Source of the DNA: Anditalea andensis
Lineage (GTDB): Bacteria > Bacteroidota > Bacteroidia > Cytophagales > Cyclobacteriaceae
Reading direction: 5' to 3'
NCBI RefSeq assembly: GCF_000714815.1
Contig: NZ_JMIH01000023.1
Location: forward strand, 186,001 to 250,000
Length of the DNA: 64,000 bases
The notes below the pieces were generated by a model that made no database searches, had not been told where the DNA came from, and was given only the letters and a program-made list of their open reading frames with translations. Of this stretch, positions 8,560-17,821 are shown in pieces (position 1 is the first letter of the stretch; each line of letters starts with the position of its first letter). Position numbers and translations under genes: made by a program.

Positions 8560-10104
8560 TCAGTTGGCACCATCATATTTTGCCCTGATGACCGCATAAG
8601 CACCTATTTTTTTACCCTGATCTAATCCCACTTCGGAGTCAAAGCGATAATGGATACCCCCATACACCCTGGAATCAGCCGCCTCTTGTGCCCATTTTCT
8701 ATACTTGGCTTCCTCAGCCGGGAAGAAGTAACTAAGCACTTCGGCAGCCGCACCGGAAAATGTACTATGCCCTGATGTATACGCCGGAAAATTAGGCGTC
8801 CCCAATATGGTTTTAAATCCAGGAATGGCTTGGATCGGTCTAGGATAATGATAATAGTATTTTGTATCCCAGCAACTGATGCCTGCATCAACTATAGCCA
8901 TGTTCATATAAGCAAAGACGCGGGCAGAACGAATTGGATTCAGTTTATATTTGACTATGCTTTCTTTAGCGAATCTATTCCAATGACCTGGGGGGGTATA
9001 AGTACCGAGACCATCCTGCCACCAGTTCGCTATTTTCCGCTGTTCGCTGGTTAAGTTTTTTGAATAACGCTTAAGTTCTTCCACATCTTTCATAAATTGA
9101 GGAGAATTAAGGGCAGGTGGCGAGGCAGGGCGAACTTCCTCCACAGTGGGCACATTCCACATTTTTACCTTTCCAAATAAAGGGGTCAACCCTACTAGTC
9201 TTTTAGGCGTCTCCATGTTTTCCCATGCCCAGCCAAATCCTTCAAAAGCAGCATTTTTTATAGAATCAGAAACATGCTTTGAAGTCTGTGCGTTTTTCAT
9301 TCCATCTGTAGATGCTCTGATCAATGCCATCCGTGCTACTTCAGTGCCGATTATTTTTCCAGCTTCCAGATCACTTTGTACATTTACTCCAGCCCAAATC
9401 AAACTTTGTAAATGCTCCTCAGCCAGTTTACTAAGGTATTCTTTTTCCAGTGGGAACATGGCTGACAAAATATCCCTTGATGTGATAGCCAATACTGCCC
9501 CATCAGAAGGGTAAGAGGGAAGTTCATTTTTATGATATGCAAATACAATAGAAGGATCACTTACATAAGGAGACGGCCGATTATACAAATACTTATAATG
9601 CCAAGCTGTGATGAGACCATCCAGCTGTGCCACACTTAAATAAGCAAATGCCCGGCTAGCATATGGAGGGTGTGCAAAAGGAAAGTATGGCTTCGCTCCA
9701 GGATTGTTTGGATCTGGTAGGGTATAAGTACCATCAGGATTTGGTCCAGGTATCAAATTGTATTTTGCCGCCAACTCCAAACCTATCTCGTTCCATCTTA
9801 CTATCGGATTATTTGACCAATAACTGATGATGTCTCTTTGGTGGGCAGTCAGTTTAGATATTGCTTCTTTTGATGCGTTTAGTTCAGCTTTGTACGCCAG
9901 AGAAGTTGTTTCTGTAGGTTTAGCTATATAAATTTGATTGACATCCTCAAGCAATACAGGACTCCATAAGCCTCCGTTTTCATCCAGACTTGCAAATTCA
10001 TAATCATTAAATTTAAAATAGGATGGAAGTTCTTCCTCACTGCATGAAAAAAGAAACATTAGGGCAAAACTAATCCCTGTATAGAAGGTAAAGCTATTTT
10101 TCAT
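8560..10104 (-). CDS. Vanadium-dependent haloperoxidase / PAP2-family lipoprotein
   Basis: A 514-residue predicted lipoprotein (lipobox LFSC near residue 21) of the PAP2/vanadium haloperoxidase superfamily. The C-terminal half carries the active-site set: YPRPIQAIPG, YTSGHSTFSGAA and SRVYGGIHYRFDSEVG, giving the phosphate- or vanadate-binding Arg, Ser-Gly-His and Arg/His residues. The N-terminal half looks like a second, degenerate copy: RPSPYV, YPSDGAVLAITSRDILSAMFP and DLEAGKIIGTEVA, without SGH or HYR. The start is 8 bp after the stop of the outer-membrane protein gene, so they form an operon. Haloperoxidase versus acid phosphatase activity cannot be told from sequence. Confidence 0.85.
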   Translation of the reverse strand: MKNSFTFYTGISFALMFLFSCSEEELPSYFKFNDYEFASLDENGGLWSPVLLEDVNQIYIAKPTETTSLAYKAELNASKEAISKLTAHQRDIISYWSNNPIVRWNEIGLELAAKYNLIPGPNPDGTYTLPDPNNPGAKPYFPFAHPPYASRAFAYLSVAQLDGLITAWHYKYLYNRPSPYVSDPSIVFAYHKNELPSYPSDGAVLAITSRDILSAMFPLEKEYLSKLAEEHLQSLIWAGVNVQSDLEAGKIIGTEVARMALIRASTDGMKNAQTSKHVSDSIKNAAFEGFGWAWENMETPKRLVGLTPLFGKVKMWNVPTVEEVRPASPPALNSPQFMKDVEELKRYSKNLTSEQRKIANWWQDGLGTYTPPGHWNRFAKESIVKYKLNPIRSARVFAYMNMAIVDAGISCWDTKYYYHYPRPIQAIPGFKTILGTPNFPAYTSGHSTFSGAAAEVLSYFFPAEEAKYRKWAQEAADSRVYGGIHYRFDSEVGLDQGKKIGAYAVIRAKYDGAN

Positions 10105-10112
10105 ACAGCTAA

Positions 10113-11039
10113 TTAATGGTTAAATGCCTGAAATTGATAAGTAATCCCTATGCCTAGCGTAGCGTTTTTCCCAATATTTCTACCGCCTATAACTTGATTG
10201 TAATAAGCCAATACGCCCAATCCCTTTCGGCCATTAATGTAATACTGCACCCATGAACCAATTTGTTCAACCTCCGTTTTGTTAGTAGGTTGACCAGAAT
10301 TATAGGGACGGATATCGTCACCACTTAGACAATTCAAACTCATATAGGTAAGCTCTAATCTAAGTTGATTATTCATAGCCCAATAACCTATAGCTGCATG
10401 AAAATTCAAAGCATTTGGTACATCCATATATTGAGAATAAATACTCCCGTTATTATAATAATAATCTCTTTCTACTTCGGCCTGCCCTCTTATTAAATAG
10501 GCAAGTGCTGACCTGAAAATTAATCCATTGTCCAGTTTATATGCAGCTATTCCTCTTAATCCTAATTCCGGTGCACCAAACCCTATGCTGAACGGAGCAT
10601 AATCAGATAGATATTGGCTCATAGGTGTGGCATAGCTTACATTGGAAAGCAATGTAATGTTTCCTGTACCTACACGTCTTTTCAGCAGCTCCGCTTTTAA
10701 GGAGAGATTCAAATCCTGTAAACCCGACTGGCCTTTTTGGGTGCCGCCCGAGGCTTCTGTTGCAACATAAGGGACTATGGCAATTAAATTTATCCTTTCT
10801 GTAAGCCCAGCAGCTACCATTACCATACCCGCCTGCCGGGTTAAAGTGCCTATATTGTCGTTTTTTCTTAAAAAGTTACCTTCCCAATACTGGTTCCAAA
10901 CCCCATGTTCATAAATCATGGCAATACATACCTCACCTTTCCCCATTTTTACCTCATCCCATGGCATTTGCGCATAGGCAGATTTGATGCATAGGTAGAA
11001 AACTATTAAACCTATGGATGACTTGAAATATTTATTCAT
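10113..11039 (-). CDS. Predicted outer-membrane beta-barrel protein
   Basis: A 308-residue protein with an N-terminal signal peptide ending near AYAQ. Alternating amphipathic strands follow (for example INLIAIVPYV, LRLELTYMSL, NATLGIGITYQFQAF), with aromatic residues close to the C-terminus. It resembles the transporter/MetA-pathway-like outer-membrane family, but the ligand is unknown. It is first in a two-gene operon with the haloperoxidase-like lipoprotein. Confidence 0.65.
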   Translation of the reverse strand: MNKYFKSSIGLIVFYLCIKSAYAQMPWDEVKMGKGEVCIAMIYEHGVWNQYWEGNFLRKNDNIGTLTRQAGMVMVAAGLTERINLIAIVPYVATEASGGTQKGQSGLQDLNLSLKAELLKRRVGTGNITLLSNVSYATPMSQYLSDYAPFSIGFGAPELGLRGIAAYKLDNGLIFRSALAYLIRGQAEVERDYYYNNGSIYSQYMDVPNALNFHAAIGYWAMNNQLRLELTYMSLNCLSGDDIRPYNSGQPTNKTEVEQIGSWVQYYINGRKGLGVLAYYNQVIGGRNIGKNATLGIGITYQFQAFNH

Positions 11040-11403
11040 ATTTTGAATTATACCTAAAAATTGAAATAATATATTATATAATCTTCATATATGCAATAAT
11101 AATAATCTTATCTAGCATTTTTTAGCCTTATCTTTACGAGCCCATTATACACAGATATAAGCCACTAAATCTAGTTACTAATTTACATCAGTTTTACCGA
11201 AATCACATATCATTCAAATGATGCGCAAATATATGTGATATCAACTGTAATAAGTGTATTTTAAAACAGTTCACAAAAAATTAATTTTTATAAATGGTAT
11301 GCGCCATAATGCCTCGTTAAATTATAGCAAATCCTGCAGTTCCTGAAAATCGTTGCAGTCAATTTAAAAAACAGGGGTATTTTAAATATTAATTATGTAA
11401 TCT
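11040..11403. other. Intergenic region without recognised gene
   Basis: AT-rich spacer upstream of the beta-barrel gene (read leftward). No ORF, RNA gene or strong repeat was seen. It presumably holds the beta-barrel gene promoter, but no TAnnTTTG match was found close to its start. Confidence 0.4.
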
Positions 11404-11430
11404 AAAAAAAAAGGCAATAAAAATATTGCC
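11404..11430 (-). terminator. Rho-independent terminator after DUF4834 gene
   Basis: Perfect stem GGCAATA / TATTGCC (11413-11419, 11424-11430) with a 4-base loop. On the minus strand it is followed by nine T. Confidence 0.85.
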
Positions 11431-11467
11431 CCTAATTCATTAAATCTAACATATAAAAATGTAGACG

Positions 11468-11731
11468 TTAATCTTTAACCTCTACATAATCGATATATTC
11501 ACCATCTATACTATTAGTATCCCGAGTTCTCTTTTCTTGATGGCCTTTGGGAATATAATCTACATTTACATTCCCATTTTTAGGTTTTGCTTTTTGAGTT
11601 TCTTCCCTTTGCACATTATTTACCTGATCCACAAATCTTTTCAGTTTGCTCTTTAAAAAAAACTTAAGCAATTGAGAAAAAATCCAAGATAATGCGATGG
11701 ATATGATAAGAAATTTCAATATAAAACCCAT
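11468..11731 (-). CDS. DUF4834-family small membrane protein
   Basis: An 87-residue protein with one N-terminal transmembrane helix (about residues 3-26) and a charged tail ending DGEYIDYVEVKD. This is typical of the Bacteroidota DUF4834 family. Function unknown. It lies downstream of carB after a strong hairpin, and has its own terminator. Confidence 0.7.
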   Translation of the reverse strand: MGFILKFLIISIALSWIFSQLLKFFLKSKLKRFVDQVNNVQREETQKAKPKNGNVNVDYIPKGHQEKRTRDTNSIDGEYIDYVEVKD

Positions 11732-11773
11732 TTGATCTCTTATTTGAAATGGTGGTGACTATAGTTTATAAAT

Positions 11774-11798
11774 AGCGGTACTTACATGAAGTACCGCT
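11774..11798 (-). terminator. Hairpin after carB
   Basis: Perfect 10-bp stem AGCGGTACTT / AAGTACCGCT with a 5-base loop, just past the carB stop. The T-tract on the minus strand is weak (ATTTATAAAC), so it may also act as an mRNA 3' stabiliser. Confidence 0.65.
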
Positions 11799-11809
11799 TT
11801 AATATTAAT

Positions 11810-14629
11810 CTATCTGCTTAAGTAAAGGTTCCTTTCTGAATAGATCTTAAGAAAATAATCATCCATAAGATCTTCTATGAAATAAATGGCTTCTCCGGTA
11901 GATTTCATTTCTGGCCCCAATTCTTTGTTTACATTAGGAAACTTGTGGAATGAAAAGACAGGTTCTTTGATCGCATATCCATTTTTATAAGGTTTGAATT
12001 CAAAATCCGTCACCTTTTTCTCTCCCAACATTACCTTTACGGCATAGTTTACATAAGGTTCACGATAAGCCTTACAAATGAAAGGTACGGTCCTAGATGC
12101 TCTAGGGTTAGCCTCTATTACATAAACTTTATCATTTTTGATGGCAAACTGTATATTGATCAGGCCTTTTGTTTTTAAAGCGAGGGCTATTTTTTCTGTA
12201 TAGGTCTCTATCTGGCGGATCACCAAGTCTCCCAAATTAAATGGGGGAAGGACCGCATAGGAATCGCCTGAATGTATCCCTGCAGGCTCTATATGCTGCA
12301 TGATTCCTATGATGTAAACATTCTCACCGTCACAGATGGCGTCAGCTTCTGCTTCTATTGCATTTTCAAGAAAATGGTCCAAAAGTATTTCATTATTTGG
12401 AATATCCCTTAAGACATTTACTACATGCTCTTCCAGTTCCTTTTCATTGATCACGATCTTCATCCCTTGACCACCCAAAACATAGGACGGTCTAACTAAA
12501 AGCGGAAAACCAATAGTTTTACACAACTCAAGTGCCTCATCCGTATTATGTATGGTCCCAAATTCTGGATAGGGCACATTATTTTCTTTTAAAAGATTGG
12601 AAAATCTGCCACGGTCTTCTGCCAAATCCAGTGCTTCATAGCTGGTGCCTAATATAGGAATTCCATATTTATCCAATTTCTCTGCCAGCTTAAGTGCTGT
12701 CTGCCCTCCCAGTTGCACAATCACACCAATAGGTTTTTCATGCAGTATGATTTCATATATATGTTCCCAAAATACCGGCTCAAAATAAAGCTTGTCAGAA
12801 ATATCAAAATCAGTAGATACAGTCTCTGGATTACAGTTGATCATAATGGTTTCATACCCGCATTCTTTGGCTGCTAAAACACCATGTACACAGGAATAGT
12901 CAAACTCTATCCCCTGGCCTACTCTGTTAGGCCCAGAACCCAACACGACTACTTTTTTTCTATCTGAAGCATCACTCTCGTTTTCCTCACCAAAGCTCGA
13001 GTAGTAATAAGGGGTCTTCGCTTCAAATTCAGCCGCACAGGTATCTACGAGTTTATATACCCTTTTGATATCCATTTGATCCCTACGCTTATCAAACACT
13101 TCACTTTCAAGACAGTCCATCAGATGGGCGATCTGCCTATCAGCATACCCCTTCTTTTTAGCCTGTAACATCAATTCCTTTGGCATGGTGTCCAATGTGA
13201 ATTTAGAAATCTCGGCTTCTAAATGTATAAGTTCTTCAATCTGTTTTAGGAACCACTTATCGATCTTGGTCAGATTCTGAATCGTTCTGAATGAAATACC
13301 CAGCTTAAATGCATCGTATACATGAAATAACCTGTCCCAGCTAGGGTTGGCTAAGCTATATAAAATTTGGTCTTGATCCTTCAGCTCTTTGCCGTCAGCT
13401 CCCAGTCCATTTCTTTTTATTTCTAGTGACTGACATGCTTTCTGTAAGGCTTCCTGAAAATTTCTGCCAATCCCCATCACTTCCCCTACAGACTTCATGG
13501 ATAGACCAAGTCTACGGTCAGAACCTTTAAACTTGTCAAAGTTCCAACGCGGTATCTTAACGATCACATAATCTATGGCCGGTTCAAAAAAGGCCGAAGT
13601 AGTACCGGTAATAGAATTTTTCAATTCATCCAGGTTATAGCCAATGGCCAATTTGGCGGCCACTTTTGCGATAGGATATCCGGTAGCCTTTGATGCCAGG
13701 GCAGAAGATCTCGATACCCTTGGATTGATTTCGATACCAATGATGGTCTTGTTATCAGGGCTCACTGAAAACTGTACGTTACATCCTCCGGCAAAATGAC
13801 CGATCCCGTTCATCATCTTGATGGCCTGGTTTCGAAGTTCCTGGTATACCGTATCGGGAAGTGTCATGGCTGGTGCCACAGTAATTGAATCACCGGTGTG
13901 CACACCCATAGGGTCAAAGTTCTCTATAGAACAGATGACCACCATATTGCCTATATTATCCCGCAGGACTTCAAGTTCATATTCTTTCCATCCTACGATG
14001 CTCTGCTCTATCAGTACTTCGTGGGTAGGTGAGGCCGTAAGGCCGGCAGTAAGTGCCTTTTCAAAATCTTCAGGCTTATCCACAAAACCACCTCCGGTAC
14101 CACCCAAGGTATAGGATGGCCTGATCACAAGAGGATAACCGATTTCCTGTGCTATCTCATGGCCCTGAAGATAGGAGGTTGCTGTTTTACCGATACAAAC
14201 ACCTACATTTAATTTTTCAAGTAGAGCCTTAAATTTTTCCCTGTTCTCTGCAGTTTCGATGGCGTCCACATCTACGCCGATCATACGGATATTAAATTTA
14301 TCCCATATCCCTGCTTTATCGCAGTCCATCGCTAGATTTAGAGCGGTCTGACCTCCCATGGTGGGAAGCACGGCATCGATGTCCGGATGGTCTTTGAGGA
14401 TTTTGATGATGGATTTCTTTTCGAGGGGGAGAAGGTAAACGTTATCGGCAGTAACCGGGTCCGTCATGATGGTGGCAGGATTGGAATTGATCAGGGTTAC
14501 CGTGATCCCTTCTTCCCTTAATGACCGGGAGGCTTGGGAACCTGCGTAATCAAATTCGCAAGCTTGGCCGATGACAATGGGACCTGAACCGATAATGAGT
14601 ACATGTTTGATGCTACTATCCTTAGGCAT
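11810..14629 (-). CDS. carB: Carbamoyl-phosphate synthase large subunit, lacking the MGS regulatory domain
   Basis: A 939-residue synthetase that makes carbamoyl phosphate from ammonia (delivered by CarA), bicarbonate and two ATP, for pyrimidines and arginine. Two ATP-grasp halves are present. The first begins near residue 1 with LIIGSGPIVIGQACEFDYAG, the second near residue 560 with VVLGSGPNRVGQGIEFDYSC; each has its PSYTLGGTGGG or PSYVLGGQGM loop. The protein stops just after PEMKSTGEAIYF. It therefore lacks the roughly 130-residue MGS-like allosteric domain of the E. coli enzyme (1073 residues). This shorter form is common in Bacteroidota. carA is not adjacent. Confidence 0.95.
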   Translation of the reverse strand: MPKDSSIKHVLIIGSGPIVIGQACEFDYAGSQASRSLREEGITVTLINSNPATIMTDPVTADNVYLLPLEKKSIIKILKDHPDIDAVLPTMGGQTALNLAMDCDKAGIWDKFNIRMIGVDVDAIETAENREKFKALLEKLNVGVCIGKTATSYLQGHEIAQEIGYPLVIRPSYTLGGTGGGFVDKPEDFEKALTAGLTASPTHEVLIEQSIVGWKEYELEVLRDNIGNMVVICSIENFDPMGVHTGDSITVAPAMTLPDTVYQELRNQAIKMMNGIGHFAGGCNVQFSVSPDNKTIIGIEINPRVSRSSALASKATGYPIAKVAAKLAIGYNLDELKNSITGTTSAFFEPAIDYVIVKIPRWNFDKFKGSDRRLGLSMKSVGEVMGIGRNFQEALQKACQSLEIKRNGLGADGKELKDQDQILYSLANPSWDRLFHVYDAFKLGISFRTIQNLTKIDKWFLKQIEELIHLEAEISKFTLDTMPKELMLQAKKKGYADRQIAHLMDCLESEVFDKRRDQMDIKRVYKLVDTCAAEFEAKTPYYYSSFGEENESDASDRKKVVVLGSGPNRVGQGIEFDYSCVHGVLAAKECGYETIMINCNPETVSTDFDISDKLYFEPVFWEHIYEIILHEKPIGVIVQLGGQTALKLAEKLDKYGIPILGTSYEALDLAEDRGRFSNLLKENNVPYPEFGTIHNTDEALELCKTIGFPLLVRPSYVLGGQGMKIVINEKELEEHVVNVLRDIPNNEILLDHFLENAIEAEADAICDGENVYIIGIMQHIEPAGIHSGDSYAVLPPFNLGDLVIRQIETYTEKIALALKTKGLINIQFAIKNDKVYVIEANPRASRTVPFICKAYREPYVNYAVKVMLGEKKVTDFEFKPYKNGYAIKEPVFSFHKFPNVNKELGPEMKSTGEAIYFIEDLMDDYFLKIYSERNLYLSR

Positions 14630-14675
14630 TATGTGTGAGGTTTTAGTCGATAAGATACTGATGGCTAAATTGGGG

Positions 14676-14683
14676 CAAAATTA
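14676..14683 (-). promoter_or_regulatory. Bacteroidota-type -7 box upstream of carB
   Basis: TAATTTTG on the minus strand fits TAnnTTTG, 47 bp before the carB ATG. Inferred promoter. Confidence 0.4.
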
Positions 14684-15188
14684 GGTAAAAAAAATTAAGT
14701 ATCCTTGTATAATTAAAAATTTGGCATGCAAAAGTATCTGATACGCTGTGCTAACGGTAGCAGATGCCAGTTGAAAATTTGACGGGGAATATCAGAATTT
14801 GATTACACCAAATTCTAAATATCAAACATCGAATATCAATTCAAAACCTCGCTAAGTATATTGAAAGAACGCATTATTAAGATTACATTTTATGCTCTTA
14901 TACCTCTCAACAGCAATGGGGTAGGAAACATTAAATAATCATCCGAAAAATAAAAAATGACCATAAAGGATAGGGTGGACAAATGTCCCGGTACATGGGT
15001 ATGCTATTTTGGATAGTAGGTGGACCGTAGGATAACCCAATATGATCTACCCAATTAAAAATCAAAATAATTAATATTAACCGCTAATTTTCTTTTTTAG
15101 GTTCAGACACATAAAATATGGGTATATAATAATAAATCATGCTTCCCCCGGAATGTTGAATACAGACTAATAGAGTTAATGATCCCTC
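14684..15188. other. Intergenic region without recognised gene
   Basis: AT-rich spacer between carB and def, 505 bp. No ORF with family resemblance, no tRNA fold and no strong inverted repeat were found. Confidence 0.4.
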
Positions 15189-15728
15189 TTAATTATTCCT
15201 TCTTAATACTTTTTTCCCTGTCCCTGTTTCCGCTAAGTCATCCTGCCCTCTCCATTTAAAAGATTTTTCGTCTATGGCCCTCATGGTGCACAGCACCCCT
15301 TCTAAATGGTCATATTCATGCTGGATAAGTTCTGACAGCGCACCAGAGACATGCCATTCATGATCCGCCCAGTTTTCGTCCTTATATCGAAGTGTTAGGG
15401 ATTCATGACGACGGATTTTCACCAGCAGATTTGGAAAACTCATGCAGTCGTCCCATAGTTCAATCATTTTTTCGCTTGGTTGGACTATATCGGGATTGAT
15501 GATAATGTAAGTTTTATCCAGATGTAGGTAAAACAGACGCTTCATGATCCCCAACTGTGGCGCCGCTATCCCCCGACCAAACGCATACTTTTCCCGGATG
15601 TCTTCCATAGCCTCATGCAGATCCTGTACCCACTGACTTACCTGCGGCAACTCCTCTTCCCTTACCTCCTCGCAGGTCTCATATAAGCGGGGATCACCAA
15701 GTTTTAAGATGTCGTTAACTGATTTCAT
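15189..15728 (-). CDS. def: Peptide deformylase
   Basis: A 179-residue metallo-deformylase that removes the N-formyl group from new proteins. All three family motifs are present: GRGIAAPQLG (51-60, usual GxGxAAPQ), DDCMSF (93-98, usual EGCLS, with C95 as metal ligand) and QHEYDHLEGVL (136-146, H137 and H141 ligands, E138 catalytic). The change of EGCLS to DDCMS marks it as a divergent PDF, so it could be a second copy beside a housekeeping def elsewhere. It is a single gene with wide spacers on both sides. Confidence 0.85.
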   Translation of the reverse strand: MKSVNDILKLGDPRLYETCEEVREEELPQVSQWVQDLHEAMEDIREKYAFGRGIAAPQLGIMKRLFYLHLDKTYIIINPDIVQPSEKMIELWDDCMSFPNLLVKIRRHESLTLRYKDENWADHEWHVSGALSELIQHEYDHLEGVLCTMRAIDEKSFKWRGQDDLAETGTGKKVLRRNN

Positions 15729-15873
15729 GATGATGACATGGTATACACCAATAAGTTATTATGGGAAAATTGATATCAGTAAAAAATGTATTATAAAATC
15801 TACTGAATCACCTTGATGGCATTCGTTTTATATTTGGAATAATGAAATTCATAATCATTTGATATTATCTATC

Positions 15874-15915
15874 GAAAAATAAAGACCGCAATTTTATTTA
15901 CGATCTTTATTTTTC
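15874..15915 (-). terminator. Terminator-like inverted repeat after the DUF4301 gene
   Basis: Inverted repeat GAAAAATAAAGA / TCTTTATTTTTC (15874-15885, 15904-15915), extended inward by CCG/CG pairs. On the minus strand it ends in a T-rich run, about 70 bp beyond the DUF4301 stop. Confidence 0.6.
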
Positions 15916-15982
15916 TGATTTTTTGAAATGAGGTACTAATGTTAGTAAACATTCATTATATGATGATTAAAGCAATCAGATC

Positions 15983-17494
15983 TTACTGATGCTCATCCCT
16001 CAGAAGGTCATTAACAGTCTTTACAGGATTAAACGTAATCAGAGGAACCTCCACAAAAAGGGTATTCCAGTCCGCCATAGCTCCGTTCCAAAGGCCAGGC
16101 AGCTCCATGGCCTTCAAAACTTTACCGCTTTTAGATTTTTCAGTTATAAACCCTGTTTTTAGATCTCTATATTTTAACAAATCAAATTTTTCACCTTTAT
16201 AATCTTTTGTGGCACAAAGCAGGTCTACAGGATTGAAATGGGTAGAGGACTGCAGGATTTCCTTTTGGGATGAATCATCCAAATCTATCTGGGCCGTTTC
16301 TGCTATCTGAAGCGAAATCGATCCATCACGCTCTTTTACCCAAAACGGACCTCCACCAGGTTCTCCTGTATTTTTTACCATGCCGCATATTCTAAAAGGC
16401 CTGTTAAGCTTAGACCGGAGGTATTTCCCTTTTTCTTCAAGGTTCATACCTTGATAATTTTCAGGAAGTTTTCCCTGAAGCAGATCAGTCATGACCTGCT
16501 GAGCGTAATCCACCGCATCCTGTCCCAATTGTTTCTCCAGACCATCAAGCCCATGGAAGATTTTTTCCTGAATGTCCAGTAAAAGTCCACCCAAAGCCAT
16601 TTTATATGCCTTAGTGGTATCTTTTAATCTATCAGGGACTACATTATCGATGTTTTTTATAAATATAAGATCACCATCTATTTCATTTAAGTTTTCCAAA
16701 AGTGCTCCATGCCCGGCAGGACGAAAGAGGATGCTGCCGTCTTCCTCTTCAAATGGGCTATTATCTGGATTGACCGCTATGGTATCAGTAGCCTTATTCT
16801 GCTGTGAAAAGCTGACATCGAACTTTACACCGAATTCTTTTTCTAATTTCGGCTGAATATCATTGATCTCTTTATGAAAGCGATCCTCATGCTCTGGAGA
16901 TACTGTAAAGTGCAGCCTTACGGTGTGATCTCTTCCCTCCCCATAAAGTACTCCTTCTATAAAGTGCTCATAAGTAGGAGTCCTGTCGTGGTCTTCATAA
17001 TGATGGAATTTCAAAAGACCTTTGGGAAGACTTCCGTAACCCAGCCCTTTGTCCTCCAGAAGGTAGCTGATGATCGATTGGTAATCCTTGCCCTCTATAG
17101 CCTCTTGGATACCTGATCCTGACTGCTTCATGCTACTGTCCAGATCACTATAAAATGCAAATTTATCAATATTATCTATAAACCGCTGTACAAAAGGGCT
17201 TTTGGTGATGTCGCCATCACCTTCCAGGAATGCAAAAAGATCCTTAAACATCCGAGATGCAGCCCCACTGGCTGGTATAAATTTTATAATTTTTTTGCTG
17301 CTCGCCTTTTCTGAATATTGTCTTGTATATTCATTCAATTCTTCTTCTGAAAATTCCTTTATGCCATTACCAATACTTGCGGCTTCCTGTATAGGTAAAA
17401 ATGGAAATCCGTTGACAAAATTATCAATCTGCTCTTTTGCATTTTCGGGAGACATTCCCTGTTCTGAAATCTTCTGTTGTAAAATGTGGTCCAT
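15983..17494 (-). CDS. DUF4301-family protein
   Basis: A 503-residue cytoplasmic protein of the Bacteroidota DUF4301 family. A glycine-rich stretch near residue 75 (KIIKFIPASGAASRMFKDLF) resembles the nucleotide-binding start of sugar nucleotidyltransferases. Later conserved blocks include LFRPAGHGALLENLN and RICGMVKNTGEPGGGPFWV. A nucleotidyltransferase-like fold is plausible but not proven. It is flanked by spacers, with its own terminator-like hairpin. Confidence 0.8.
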   Translation of the reverse strand: MDHILQQKISEQGMSPENAKEQIDNFVNGFPFLPIQEAASIGNGIKEFSEEELNEYTRQYSEKASSKKIIKFIPASGAASRMFKDLFAFLEGDGDITKSPFVQRFIDNIDKFAFYSDLDSSMKQSGSGIQEAIEGKDYQSIISYLLEDKGLGYGSLPKGLLKFHHYEDHDRTPTYEHFIEGVLYGEGRDHTVRLHFTVSPEHEDRFHKEINDIQPKLEKEFGVKFDVSFSQQNKATDTIAVNPDNSPFEEEDGSILFRPAGHGALLENLNEIDGDLIFIKNIDNVVPDRLKDTTKAYKMALGGLLLDIQEKIFHGLDGLEKQLGQDAVDYAQQVMTDLLQGKLPENYQGMNLEEKGKYLRSKLNRPFRICGMVKNTGEPGGGPFWVKERDGSISLQIAETAQIDLDDSSQKEILQSSTHFNPVDLLCATKDYKGEKFDLLKYRDLKTGFITEKSKSGKVLKAMELPGLWNGAMADWNTLFVEVPLITFNPVKTVNDLLRDEHQ

Positions 17495-17737
17495 AGATAG
17501 GTTTATTAAAAATTATAATAATGTATTAAATATAGGGCTTTCAATTAAAATTGGGAAGAAATATTAAAACATGATTTTTGATGTTGATAACCTAATAAGA
17601 AAATACTCGATCTAAAATAGTGGAATATGATCGAAGCAGTATATTATCATATAGAAATCCTATAAATAAGTTAGGTGATGATCTGCACATATTTATTTTA
17701 AACCTCGCCGCTACTAAAACGGGCTGGCACATACATC

Positions 17738-17805
17738 AAAAAAACACCACAGCATATTAAAATTTTCAGGCCTAAAACGTCTGAATCCTTCAGCATGCTG
17801 TGGTG
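17738..17805 (-). terminator. Long-stem rho-independent terminator after lpdA
   Basis: Perfect 11-bp arms CACCACAGCAT / ATGCTGTGGTG (17745-17755, 17795-17805) enclose a second small hairpin. On the minus strand they are followed by seven T (17738-17744). It lies 17 bp past the lpdA stop. Confidence 0.85.
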
Positions 17806-17821
17806 AAATGTAAAAGCTAAC

